Shown: positions 49,400 to 61,133, counted from the first letter of the stretch. The stretch: DNA of 64,000 nucleotides from Coptis chinensis (GCA_015680905.1 CM027378.1:72879501-72943500); one strand, 5' to 3'. Made by a program: numbers and translations. The notes: generated by a model from the sequence alone, not told the origin.

Positions 49400-49815
49400 A
49401 GCCTATCGAGCTTTGGTGTTGTTGTTACTTGAGCATTTCACCAATCTATGTATTCACAAGCACATTCTCAAGGAGGACACGCTTTTTAGGACAACGATGA
49501 TGAGATCCTTGGGTTCTTTCTTTGGTTTTACGGACTTTGACTCTAATTCTTGCAAGTATATAATAGTTGTTCTAGGAGCAGTTGACAATGGCAAAGGTGG
49601 AATCTTTGCTTTGTACTCACTACTCTGCCGAGACTCGGAAATACGAACTCTTAGTTTAGAAGATAACTTATCTGCTTACATTCACAAAATTCCGTGAAAG
49701 AAGCAAGAACAAGCTTATTAGTAAAAGCCCGGGAATCATCGCGGTTTACTACTCCTAGGCGTGCTCTTGGGTACTAGTATGCTTATCGGTGATGGTATTT
49801 TGGCCCCATCAATCT
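49400..49815 (+). pseudogene. KUP/HAK/KT potassium-transporter fragment carried by an LTR element
   Basis: In several frames the stretch reads SFGVV and [12 protein letters not shown] (49410-49475), KEDTLF and DDEILGF, then [20 protein letters not shown] followed by [12 protein letters not shown] (49555-49650). After stops it reads LLLLGVLLGTSMLIGDGILA and PSIS (49745-49812). In plant KUP/HAK/KT proteins the same order occurs: YGDLxxSPLYVF in the first helix, [18 protein letters not shown], then IGDGxLTPAIS. At least two frameshifts and three stops make it non-functional. No intron interrupts the run. The best explanation is a host gene piece, perhaps from spliced RNA, captured by the element. 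Confidence 0.78.
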
Positions 49816-50739
49816 CGTCCTTCTGCGGTGATATTATATGGAACGGATAGGCGTCAAATTGATTTCCGTGATAGTGTTGATGGTGCCTACCCTACTTTCA
49901 GAAATAATCAAAGAAGAAGTGATTGCCGAAAGTATGCATTGTTTCGAGGAGGAGGAACAAGGAGATCCATAGCCCAGAGATCTGACATCGAATCTGAATG
50001 GTAAAATAAATGGTAAGATAAGTATAGGAGATATGCGAGACACACATGGCAGGTAACTTGTTTATTTGACCGTCATGTACATAATAGATAGGCAGTAATG
50101 ACTCGCCAACAGCCGAGTTACATTGGGGGCAAGCAAGCCTTGTCCCCATCCTTGGCGAGATGTATGTAGGGACATGCTAAGGGGTCCCTGAACATCGTGA
50201 TATATTCGTGGAGCTATATTCGCTCTAGGAGTTAAGCAAATCAGCAGTTTTGTACACCACGGGGAGTAAGGCGGATTGTACATAATCTTGAGCACGTTAT
50301 CGCCATTAGTCTTGTATGCAAATGCTTATGTGGAATATCCTTCAGTGAATCTCATGTGTTATTTGTACAATACTCGAACATGAAAGTTTCAGGTTACAGA
50401 TAAAGAGAAAGACCTGCGATACCGTGGAACCGAGCGGAGTTTGAGCTGGTATTGGGAGATGGATCCATCTCACCTCATTTACTACCTTATTTGCATACAC
50501 TATATTATCATCAAAGAGTTTACTGTCTGCATTAAATGTATATTGCATGATATAACATTGAGTAAGACCTAATTCATACTAGCTATACGGGGGAGCCTCG
50601 AGGATTTTGTTTAGTTTTTCAATTAAAAGAGGAAGCTTGCTTTTAGATATTGCTAAGTGAGTGAGGAATGATAGTTTGTGTTAAATGTGGTATCAATGAA
50701 ATAGAGAGTATACTTCTTCCAATTGTTTCGGGGAGTGGG

Positions 50740-51350
50740 CTATGAGCGAAAATAACTTGGGGGCAACCGAGCTGCCGCCATCGGGCTTCCATGACCAAAG
50801 AAGGGGGGATGAGCCCTTCATGGGACTAGATGTCCGAATCAAACTTGGGGCAAATTGAGTCCGGGGGATGAGCCGCCCGTGGACTAGATGTCGAATCAAA
50901 CTTAGGGGCAAATTAAAGGAGCGGAGGGATGAGCCCTTCGTGTTGTCCGAATCAAGCTTGGGGCAAAATGAGCCTCCGAGCAGGGGGATGAGCCCTTCGT
51001 GGACTAGATGTCCGAATCAAACTTTGGGGGCAAATTGAGCTGCCTAAGCCAGGAGGCGAGGGGATGAGCCCTTCGTGGACCGGTGATGTTCAAATCAAGC
51101 TTGGGGCAAAATGAGCTGCCTCTAAGCCGGAGAGCCGGGGGATGAGCTCTTCGTGGACTAGATGTCGAATCAAACTTTGGGGGCAAATTGAGCTGCCTCT
51201 AAGAGAGAGGCCGGGGATGAGCCCCTTCGTGGACCGCAAAGGTCGAATCAAGCTTGGGGCAAAAAAAGCGCCTATAAGCGAAGTCTTGGGGGATGAGCCC
51301 TTCACGGACTAGATGACCAAATCAATCTTAGGGGCAACCCCAACAAGCTT
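50740..51350. repeat. Tandem array, unit about 60-70 bp, in the pol-less element
   Basis: Eight or so imperfect units built around GGGGGATGAGCCCTTCGTGG, ACTAGATGTCGAATCAA and TTGGGGGCAAATTGAGC. Small deletions vary the unit length. It lies in the 3' part of the element, where repeat arrays are common in retrotransposon untranslated regions. Confidence 0.85.
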
Positions 51351-51949
51351 TTTGATCAAAGAAAGCGGGGGATGAGCCATTCTGTATGTCGAATCAACTT
51401 ATGCAATGAGTTCTTTGAAGGAGAGTTGATGGCGGGGATGAGACATAACGCATATAGTAGTAAGTTATGTAAAGGAGAGTTGATGGCTGTGTTGAGACAC
51501 ATCGCGGACATGCTACCGAAGTTCAATGAAGGAGAGCAAAGGGCAATAACGGTAATACAAAGAGCAAACCGAAGTCAATTGATGACACCATAGTTCACTG
51601 TGGAAAAACAAACCGGGGCAAGCTATTTGAATATACCAAGGTGCTATCCGAGTGGAGTAGGTGGGAGGAGCCATCTTTGGACCCTCTTGTCCAAAACAAG
51701 TGTTGGTTGGACACTCCCTTAAACTTGTAGGCTTAAAAAACTTCAAAGAGATGAACTCGAGCAAATATCAATATGAGCGAATGATATAAATGGAGACATA
51801 TTCAAACTATTAGATAATTCGGAGATTGTGAGCTAGTGTTAGAGGATACACAAAATTATGAGATCACGCCATGATCTTCTGCGAAGATTTAGAATTCAAG
51901 CATTATAGGGGGATGTCAAGGTCTTTGGGTGTTTGTCAAACCAAAAGGG

Positions 51950-52467
51950 GCATCTCAGTATCGCCCTAATTCATGACCATCAAGATGACATGTCTTGGGA
52001 CCGAGATAGCGTAAGGTAGGAGAAAGAGGGAGCACGTGATCCAGTCCATAAAAATGCTGCGGAATCTGACGCCGGAATCTGGAGGGGCATAGGGACCAGT
52101 GTGGTTTGGTGACCCAAAGGGAGGCATAATAGTGAAGGGGCATCTTATACGATAGCAAAGCCATCGATATATCAAGAGATAGTTGGACAATTAGTGGTCG
52201 TGGGACTAGAAAAAGATGATGATGGGATAAGGGGCGGTTAGGAGAGAGAGAAAGGTGGTTAGAAGAGATATAGAGAGAGAGAGGTGGTTAGAGAAGGGAA
52301 AAAGAGGAGAGAGAAGGAGAAGAAGGAGAACTACGGCGACTTGATCCTCCCTAATGCGTAGGCAAAATGGGTTCACCGATCCATGAAAACCACGAGTATT
52401 TATCGTCATCAAGACGAAATCGAGGAGAGAGATGTGTAAGGTGTGAGGGTAACAACTGGGTTCATAC
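51950..52467 (+). repeat. Right LTR of the pol-less element
   Basis: This copy directly follows the polypurine tract CCAAAAGGGG and matches the left LTR, with scattered substitutions and short indels. It ends at GGGTTCATAC next to transposase codons. Confidence 0.85.
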
Positions 52468-53057
52468 TTAGTTTTAGGTGTTTTTTAATAGTCAACATAG
52501 TTATAAACTTCATTTTCTCCAAAGCTCAGATTTTCATAACCTCCTGCGTCAACAACTAGCCTTTGATACGCCATATATATTGGTATACCTAAATCACAAT
52601 CTAACTCTAATTTCTTTTTGTTTCTTGGCACCAATTTCTTATGTGATCTAGAAAATCTTGCTCTGGACGGACTATTTAAATGGGTATGGACAAAGTTAAC
52701 TTCAGTTACTTTCCACCTTTGAGATTCCATTAGTTTAATCCTCATCATAGCTCCACAACCAGTCCGTGTATCAAGCCTCAGACGATTGCATTCCCTCATT
52801 CTCTTATAACCTTCACTGCTACAAGACAATATCACATGGTACTTCTCTTTTGAGTTTTCTTCATCGGGCTTGTTTCTCCACCACGAACTCCTTACTCTAA
52901 TTCCAAAGCCCACTTTCTTGGCATATCGATTAAAGAATTCATAAGCATCTTCATAAAAATTAAATTCCATACCTACAGATGGCTGCAATGCTTCTTCAAC
53001 TCGATTTGTACCAGTTTGAGCATTAACCTCGACATGCTTGTCATTGAGATCTTCCAT
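52468..53057 (-). pseudogene. FAR1-type MULE transposase, N-terminal part
   Basis: From the ATG complementary to 53055-53057 (MEDLNDKHVEVNAQ), the FAR1 DNA-binding domain follows: VGMEFNFYEDAYEFFNRYAK, KVGFGIRVRSSWWRN, YHVILSCSSEGYKR, LDTRTGCGAMMRIKLMES, WKVTEVNFVHTHLNSPSRAR and FSRSHKKLVPRNKKK. The domain's zinc ligands are visible (C near LSCSSEG, C in RTGCGAMM, H in VHTH), but one expected ligand position is unclear. It breaks at NYVDY, shifts frame to KKHLKL and then meets the right LTR of the inserted element. It is the missing start of the gene at 46170-47605. Confidence 0.88.
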
Positions 53058-53729
53058 CTGATAAAATAGGTAAAAAGATGTTCAAAGCATGAAATGCCAA
53101 AGCTTTTTCGAAAGGAAAAATAATATGAAAATACTATAGAACTATATGTGTGAAGCAATCTGCCTTGACAATCATATAACCTATAGTGAAGACCGCCGGA
53201 AAAACACTAGAAGTAGATGGAAAAGATTGCAGCCAAAGTAGATGAAGGACGAACAGAGGATAAGCGCGCCACAAAATGAGAAGACGAACAAGGAGAGAGC
53301 TTTTTTTATTTCTTTCCTTAGAGAGGAGACTATCCGACTTCTTTCCATCTAGCCGGTTGCCTTTTACCTAGATCCATGTGGCAGTCATATATTGGCTTGT
53401 GTTATAAAGTCTCGTAACACAATGTGTTACTCTATAATTTCCCTTAAAACTTCTACTGAAGCTATCGTTAAATCCATATCAATGAAATAAAAAACCATTA
53501 ATTAAGGAGTAAAAATCAAAGTCTTTGAAGAAAAAACATACTGAGTCAACTCGGTGTAGAGAAGATAACATACATATTTCAATTTCAGCAACAACCAACA
53601 AAGATGTAACACGTGGTGAAGTGACCACTTAAAAAGTTTTACCAAAACCTAATTATTTAATTAAAGAGTGGCACTAAAACCTAATTACTTAAAACACGTG
53701 ATAGACATGTTAAGGGGTAATGTCACGAT
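53058..53729. other. Upstream region of the transposase
   Basis: AT-rich sequence between the transposase start and the opening of repeat copy B. It presumably held the transposase promoter. No terminal inverted repeat of a Mutator element was recognised here. Confidence 0.4.
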
Positions 53730-54715
53730 TATAGCTCTACCCTCTTCAATTGAGGAAGTGTTTCTAGAGTGTCCACGTGTCATGACTAATTAAGAAAAAG
53801 TAGGAGATAAAATAGGAAACAAGCGTTTCTAGAGTGTACACGTGTCATGGCTAATTAAGAAAAAGTAAGAGATAAAATAGAAAACAAATATTTATCTTTA
53901 TCCTTAGATATATATTATAGTTATACCCTTATAGAGATTCAAATTTTTTCTAAACTCTATTATCCCGTATATAGTTTCACAGACTCTCCAACTTTTCCTA
54001 AACACTATAGCTAATTATGAAAAAACTATCCCATCTAGAATTTCACCGAATCTCCAACTTTTCCTAAACAATATAGCTAATTACGAAAAAAAAATAGGAG
54101 ACAAAAAACTAAATTATTAAAAACAATAACTTCCACCGAAAATGATTTTCCTAAAACCCTTTCGATTTGATATGTCATCCACTGTGTGATTTAGACATTT
54201 ATTCAGTTTAAGGATTCAAAAAATCACAATTACGGCCACAATAATTACGACATATTCCAATTCCTTAGATCTATATTATAGTTATACCCTCACTAGTCTA
54301 TTTTTTGGAACACTCGCAGGGACTCCAGTTTTTTCTAAACTCTATTACTACTTATAAAAAAAAATAGGATATAAATAAGAAAACAATCTCATCCAAAGTT
54401 TCATAGAGTCTCTAACTTTTCCTAAATGCTATAACTAATTACAGAAAAATAATCCCATATAGAGTTTCACAGAGTCTCCAACTTTTCCTAAACAATATAG
54501 CTAATTACGAAAAAAAAATATAAGACAAAAAACTAAATTGCTAAAAATAATAGTTTCCACTGAAAACGATTTTTCCTAAAACCCTTTCGATTTGATGCGT
54601 CATCCACAATGGGATTTAAACATTTATTCATAATCAAGGATTCCAAAAATTACCATTCTGACCACAATAATTACGACATATTCCAATTAAATTTATAAAT
54701 TTATAAATTTTCAAC

Positions 54716-54716
<1 letters not shown>

Positions 54717-54779
<63 letters not shown>
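54717..54779. repeat. (TA)n microsatellite
   Basis: About 30 TA units. The matching place in copy A (about 42900) has only a few, so the run expanded after duplication. Confidence 0.95.
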
Positions 54780-54782
<3 letters not shown>

Positions 54783-54979
54783 ACTTAATTCAATTAAAGT
54801 GGACGTTGGGCTTAAATAAATTATATACCAAACCAAAACAAATTACATGTGGAAAATTAAATTATACAAAAAATAACATCACAAAATATATAATAGAAAA
54901 TAATGAAAAAAAAATGGCAAAGCAATAATGACAAATATTTTAAAACATATATAATACTAAATGAAACTAACGTAAAAAA

Positions 54980-55890
54980 ACAATTAATGGGGAACCGAAA
55001 ATTGGATGCAAATGCATCGAACTAACCTCAAATAATATTTAACGGGAAATCGAAAACTGTGTGCAAATACAAGCATTAAACTAATCTTAAAAAGTAATTA
55101 ATAGAAAATCGGATAAAATATGGATACAACTGCATTAAACTAACCTCAAAGAATAATTAACGGTAAATCAAAACTTGGATGCAAATACATCAAACTAATA
55201 TAAAAAAATAATTGTCGGGAAATCGGAAACTGGATGCAAATGTATTGAACTAACCATCAAAGATTAAATTAACGGGAAATCGAAAACTGGATGCAATTGC
55301 ATTGAACTAACCTCAAAGATAAATTAATTATAAATTGAAAACATGATGCAAATGCGTGTAACTAATCTTATAGAATAATTAACGGAAATCAGAAACCGGA
55401 TGCAATTGCACTGAACTAATCTTAAAAAATAAATTGGATGCAAATGTATTGAACTAACCTCAAAAAATAATTAACAGGAAATTGGAAACTGGATGCAAAT
55501 TCATTGAATTAACCTAAAACAATAATTAACGGGAAATCGAAAACTATATGCAAATGCAACCTTATCAAATAATAAACGAGAAATCGGAAATTGTATGCAA
55601 ATGCATTAAACTAATCTCACAGAATAATTAATGGAAAATCAGAAACTGGATGCAAATGCATTGAGCTGACCTCAAAGAACAATTAACAAGGAATTGGAAA
55701 TTGGATGCAAATGTATTGAACTAACTGCAAAGAATAATTAACGAGAAATTGGAAACTAGATTCAACCGCATTGAACTAACCTAAAAAAAATAACAGGAAT
55801 CAAAAATTGGATTCAACTGTATTGAATTAACCTCAAAATATAAAAAATGGAAAATCAGAAACTAGATACAAATGCATTGAGCTAACTTCA
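54980..55890. repeat. Minisatellite array B1, unit about 55 bp
   Basis: About 16 units of the same family as arrays A1 and A2. The unit order matches array A1 closely, including shortened units near 55420-55440 and 55560-55575. Confidence 0.9.
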
Positions 55891-56289
55891 AAACATAGTT
55901 GGATTATATGTTGTGAGAATGTCTCGATAAGTATAGTTTTGCATTTAGAATTGTGTTTATCTTATCTCTTTCCGTATAATTGGTAACTCCTTGTTATTCA
56001 AGTAGCGTCAATATATATGAACTTCGCCTTATTAGGCAATCTCACAAAATTTTAATCAAACTTCTATTATTAAACAACAAAATGAAGTTGGAGGGTTTTA
56101 TCAAATGTGAGTTTTTTTTAATGGAGAGTGGGGTTTTCACGTTATAAGAAATTTGGATGAGTGATTGATATAATATTAATATATAATAGTTATGCCTATT
56201 TGCAAATATTTTTTAGAATAATTAATATGACAATCCCAATACCCGTTCATAGATAATCTTTGCAGATTCCATATAGTGAGTCATGCATA

Positions 56290-57735
56290 ATTTAAATAAT
56301 AATTAACGGGAAATCGGGAACTAGATAATCTTTGATGATCCAACATAGTGAATCAAATATAATTATTTTTTATGTCATGTTTGCAAGGACACTACAGATG
56401 GATTAGTAGAAGCTGGTATTACACACCACATTAGATAATTAAAAGGAAATCGAAAACTGGATTCAAATACATAATTGAGCTCAAAGAGTAATTAACGGGA
56501 TATTGAAAACTTTATGCAAATGCAATAAACTAAACTAAAAAAGTAATTAACTAGAAATCGGAAACTGGATGCAATTGCATTAAACTAACATCATAGAATA
56601 ACTAACAGAAAATTGAAAATTTGATGCAAATCCTTGAAAAATATTTAATGGGAAATCGTAAACAGTATGCAAATACATCAAGCAAACCTCAAATAATAAT
56701 TAATGAGAAAGCAGAAACTGGATGCAAATACATTGAACTAAACTCAAAAAATAATTAACAGAAAATCAAAAACCGAATGCAACTGCATTGAACTAACCTC
56801 ATAGAATAATTGGTGGGAAATCAGAAAGTAAATGTAAATGTGCATTGAAATATCCTCAAAGAATAGTTAACGGAAAATCAGAAACCATATGTAATTGCAT
56901 CGAACTAACCTCAAAGCATAAATAATAAATTGGATGCAAATGCATTGAACTAACCTCAAGATATAATTAACGGGAAATCGGAAACTGGATGCAAATTTAT
57001 TGAAATAAGCTCAAACAATAATTAATTAGGAATCGGGAACTAGATGCAAATGCAATCTTATCAAATAATAAACGATAAATCGGAAAATGGATGCAAATGC
57101 ATTAAACTAATCTTACAGAATAATTAACCAGAAATCAAAAACTGGATGCAAATGTATTGAACTGACCTTAAATAACAATTAACATGAAATTGAAAATTGG
57201 ATGCAAATGTATTGAAATAACCGCAAATAATAATTAACGAGAAATCGGAAACTGGATGTAACTGCATTGAACTAACCTAAAAAAATAAATAATGGGAATC
57301 GAAAATGGGATGCAACTGCATTCAACTAATGTCAAAATATAAATAACGGAAAATCAGAAACTAGATGCAGATGTATTGAACTAATCTCAAAGAGTAATTA
57401 ACGGGAGATTGGAACCTGGATGCAAATGTATTGAACTAATCTCAAAGACTAATTAACGAAATATCGAAAACTGGATGCAACTGTACTGAATTAACCTTAA
57501 TGAATAACTAACGGGAAATTATAATTAAAGTGGATGTAATTTCACTGAACTAACTTCAAATAATAATTAATGGGAAATCGGAAACTTGATGCAACTGCAT
57601 TGATGAACTAACATCAAAGAATAATTAATGAGAAATTGGAAACTGAATGCAATGTACTACATTGAACTAACCTCAAAGAATAATTAATGGAAAATAAAAA
57701 ACTTGATGCAAATGCATTAAACTAATAACCCTAAA
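56290..57735. repeat. Minisatellite array B2, unit about 55 bp
   Basis: About 25 units, followed by the tail with TATAGTTTTGCATTT near 57785. The first part matches array A2. The middle (about 56935-57370) resembles the end of array B1/A1, which suggests unequal exchange between arrays. Confidence 0.88.
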
Positions 57736-58111
57736 ACATATCATGTTTGTATTATATGTAGGGAGAATAAATGTCTCGACAAATATAGTTTTGCATTTTA
57801 AGAAGTGTTTATCATAATTTTTTTTATTATGATTAAGAATGTCATGTTATTCAAGTAGCTTCAATATTATCTTCGTCACATTGGGCATTCTCACAAAACT
57901 TCAATCAAACTTCTATTATTAAACCTAACAACAAAAAGAAGTCTATGAGTTTTATCAAGGTTTGATGCTTCCTTTTTATAGTGCAAAAAATTTGAATGAC
58001 TAATTAATATAATTTTCATATCTCATAGTTATGCATAGTTGTTAATATTTTCTACAATAATTTAATATAATGACACCCGTTCAAACCCGTCCTACGAATG
58101 GGTACTATTTG

Positions 58112-59400
58112 ATAATACTATTTTAAAATATAAATTTGAACCCGTTAAGATTGAGTTGAACTGTTACACACGGTAGCGCCTATTTACAGTTTTTGCATAC
58201 TTATGGTGCATTAATCCTGCTTATTGTCATAATCGTCTTTCTATTAACAATTTCAGACTTTTTAGAAAAAGAGTGAGTGAGTTTGGATTATTTGTTCTCT
58301 GAGTAAGACTATGTATGTTGGACTTTTGGTAACGATCCCGTTTGAAATTTCATCTTTATATTTTTTCTAAGAGACATTTGCCATTAGAAAAAAATCATAG
58401 TCATGATACAATTGGAATTTGTGCTATAATTAGCGCCTCATGGGTGTACAATTCAAACAATAATGTTCTTCAAGAAACATGGTAAAATCATGAGAAAACA
58501 AATGCATTAGTGGTTTAGCTTGCTCCAAAAACTTCAAATGGACAATGTGTATGAAAAAGACTTGATATTTTGTTATATTGGGCGTTCTTGGTTGGTTGGA
58601 TACAATAAGCTCGAACCTTAGACATTGTAAGTATAGTATTATTCAAGCTTCTGATTTCCCATTTGGTGGGTGCTTTGAGATTGATTCAATTCTTTTGCAT
58701 CAGGCTTCTGTTTTCCTGTCCATAGGTGCTTTGGGATTGATCCAATTTTTTTGTCTCGTGAGTGTTTTGCATCAAGCTTCTGATTTCCCGTTGATTAATC
58801 AAGGTGATCTATAATAGCCAACTATGTACGTAGATCCTCCTGCAGTGTCTCTGCAAAAAATAGCAATAAAAATCAAATTCACAAATACTTCTATTAGTTA
58901 TAAAATGATAATATTGTAGTTATGTATGATTTTAATTATTTGGGATCATCAAAAAACTTATAAAAATACATTGAAATGACATGTGATGAGTCATTTCAAT
59001 AGTCTGATCAGATTCACTAAACCATCACATAAACTAAAAAAAAAAAAAACTTTTAATCACCAACAAAATAAAACTATAGATATTAAGTGGTCAAATCCAT
59101 ATAGGTGTTTTGTTTACATATAAATAAAGAAATTAAACTTAAAAATAGCGGGTAAAATAGCAACTAAGCAAAATAAATATAATAATAAAGTAAATCCAAG
59201 GAAAAAATATTTCGAAAGGAGTCAAGACCACACAAATTTGCCTTTAATCTCATAACTTTACGTAACCTTACAAAATACTTGGATTATAACATACAACTGA
59301 TTAATATAATTCATAGTTGACAAATCTTAGGCTGCATAGGAGCAAATGTGTACTTGTTACATTTTTCTTTTTCACTTTTCTGTAATATTATAACTAAGGT
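58112..59400. other. AT-rich spacer with a small imperfect duplication
   Basis: At 58637-58795 the phrases GCTTCTGATTTCCC and GTGCTTTGAGATTGATTCAA recur two to three times with changes. No gene was recognised. Confidence 0.4.
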
Positions 59401-59439
59401 GAATAAGATTCAAAGATCTATTCGGCCAACGACAGTAGG

Positions 59440-60180
59440 TTTTACTGCAAGAGCGGAAGCAAGATCCAGAAGCCAAAGAAAATGAGGACACAGTGTATCT
59501 TCATATCAACACAAATACACACCTCCTCCAAGTCAGATTTCATCAAGGCGGTATTCTTTTGTTCCTGTGAATGGACTTGCTTTACCATTTTCTTCTTTTG
59601 ATTAGCATCTTTTGCTACCCATTCTTCCGCCCATCTGTATTTTTGATAATATTCCCATGTCATCTGGATCATAAAAGCCATGATCATAATCGTAGTGTTT
59701 ATGCTCATAGATGATAGTCATTTTCACAAAAGTGCTAGGCTATTGCGGAGCAAATAGTTTGTTAACTCGCCTTAAGTGCAAAAACTGATCCAAAAAGTGA
59801 GCACGTAAACTTTAAGGATTACTAAATGTTCATCACCTTTTATAAAGGAGATTATGTTATTTTGTGGCTTAGAGTGCAAGTATAGGAATATGAATTTATG
59901 AATTGTACCTGTCATAAACATAGCTTTCAGTTCATCCCAATCGCTTTCGGTTCATACGATCTAAACTGGTAGCATGTATCAAGTTGTTCCTAAACAAATA
60001 AGAAACCAGACCTAAACTTAAAGTACATGGAAGTCATATGCTAAAAACAATACTGGAGTAGTAAAGAAGAAACTGAAACACAAACCAGAGAATAGGTGTC
60101 AATGATATACCTGACTCTTGACTCCTAGAGAAGTATAAAATTCACCTGCAATAGCAGAAGATAGTTGAAAATCATTTCGG
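59440..60180 (-). other. Scattered coding-like fragments, unidentified
   Basis: On the minus strand, 59740-59630 reads MTIIYEHKHYDYDHGFYDPD followed by DMGILSKIQMGGRMGSKRC, then stops. Another frame over the same bases is open for 88 residues (59708-59442). Two short stretches with good splice borders lie upstream: EQLDTCYQFRSYEPKAIG (about 59995-59912) and EFYTSLGVKSQ (about 60146-60113). They may be exons of an unknown or decaying minus-strand gene; no family was recognised. Confidence 0.25.
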
Positions 60181-60231
60181 CGACAACCAATAACATAACA
60201 AAGAAAAGATCATAGATTCTAAAGCAATAAC

Positions 60232-60396
60232 ATGTTGAGATGTGTTAGAGAATATGAGGGTACGGTCCATGTTTGGGAGGAGAAGGACGATGCTTGGGCT
60301 GGTTCTCGTGGATTCTTATGGGGTACGAAGCGGGCAATCCCAAGACTTTCTAGTGCTATTTCTACTGCCAGCTACATTATGTATGCTCTAAACTGA
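60232..60396 (+). CDS. Short ORF of 54 residues, unknown
   Basis: From ATG at 60232 the frame reads MLRCVREYEGTVHVWEEKDD, AWAGSRGFLWGTKRAIP and RLSSAISTASYIMYALN, then TGA. The composition (Trp- and Gly-rich, balanced charge) looks like real protein, unlike the surrounding AT-rich noise. I cannot name a family. It could be a last exon, a captured fragment, or chance. Confidence 0.35.
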   Translation: MLRCVREYEGTVHVWEEKDDAWAGSRGFLWGTKRAIPRLSSAISTASYIMYALN

Positions 60397-61133
60397 TACA
60401 CCACTATCTCCCTACAGTTGGCTCTTTGTGAATACTTCAGCATAAATTAGTACACGCCATTATCTGTACCATTACTAACAATAACAATGCCATCACACCA
60501 GCCTATATATGTACGACAAATTGTAGCCAAAATACATTAAATGTTTGTACCATTACTAACAATAACAATGCCATCATACCAACCTAAGTACGACAAATTG
60601 TAGCGAAAATACATAAATGCTTCCCCATCAAGCTTCATACACCAAAAAGAAATGAAAAAGAAAAACCTAGGTAATTGATGAAAAAATGAACACCACTTGC
60701 ATGTTTGGGAAAATATATTTCTTGCTAGAACCGATTATAAATCTTGAAATGATAAAATCAAACAATTCCAATGTCACACGACTAAACTAATTCCCCCAAT
60801 TAAGAAGATTAAAAATCTAGCAAATCACTAAATGTAATGTTTGTTTATATATATCTGAACACTTGATGACCCGAGTAAAGGCAAATAAAAGAAGAGAAAT
60901 GTGATACTCAAGTTTTCTCCTAAAGTAGCTTATCCAACAACAACAACCAAATTGAATAATTAGAAAAATTGAAGTGAAAAGAAAAGAGATGCATACTCAC
61001 GATAAGATAAAATTAATGAATAAAAGGTTTATGCTTGAGTTAACAACTAAGGTCACATATATAACAGCATTTCAAATATGAAAACTCATAAAGACATCTT
61101 CTATTTAGCATGAAATGATATTTTTTTCATTTT
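60397..61133. repeat. Spacer with an 81-bp tandem duplication (60466-60622)
   Basis: GTACCATTACTAACAATAAC occurs at 60466 and again 81 bp later at 60547. The copies share also TACGACAAATTGTAGC, with a small deletion in the second copy. The rest of the stretch is featureless. Confidence 0.75.

Larger units (their letters stand above)
47600..52467 (+). mobile_element. LTR-flanked element without recognisable pol, inserted in the transposase
   Basis: Direct repeats of about 530 and 518 bp (47600-48131 and 51950-52467) bound a 4.9-kb element. A site like a decayed primer-binding site (TGATGCCGTCATT, 48135-48147; compare TGGCGCCGTC) follows the left LTR. A polypurine tract (CCAAAAGGGG, 51941-51950) precedes the right LTR, so the element reads on the plus strand. 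It interrupts a FAR1-type transposase between its KKHLKL and DAQAI codons. No gag, protease, RT or integrase could be recognised. Its contents are a TA microsatellite, a small basic frame at 48680-48934, a potassium-transporter fragment and a tandem array. No clear target duplication was found. Confidence 0.8.
53730..58083. repeat. Long direct repeat, copy B
   Basis: It opens with AGCTCTACCCTCTTCAATTG (53733) and runs to ACCCGTTC at 58076-58083, in the same orientation as copy A and without its two large insertions. The opening carries a local duplication of about 75 bp (CACGTGTCATGACTAATTAA and CACGTGTCATGGCTAATTAA). Two minisatellite arrays and two tails follow in the same order as in copy A. 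It has its own long TA run. No gene was recognised. Confidence 0.88.

Noticed and set aside
50342..50911. Minus-strand frames in the pol-less element
   Set aside because: One has no family resemblance and the other reads through the 60-70 bp tandem array.
43140..57735. Regular arrays that could look like a CRISPR
   Set aside because: The whole 55-bp unit repeats with no unique spacers, units are imperfect, and the setting is plant nuclear DNA. They are minisatellites.
31770..58083. Copies A and B as terminal inverted repeats of a Mutator element
   Set aside because: The two copies run in the same direction over their whole length.
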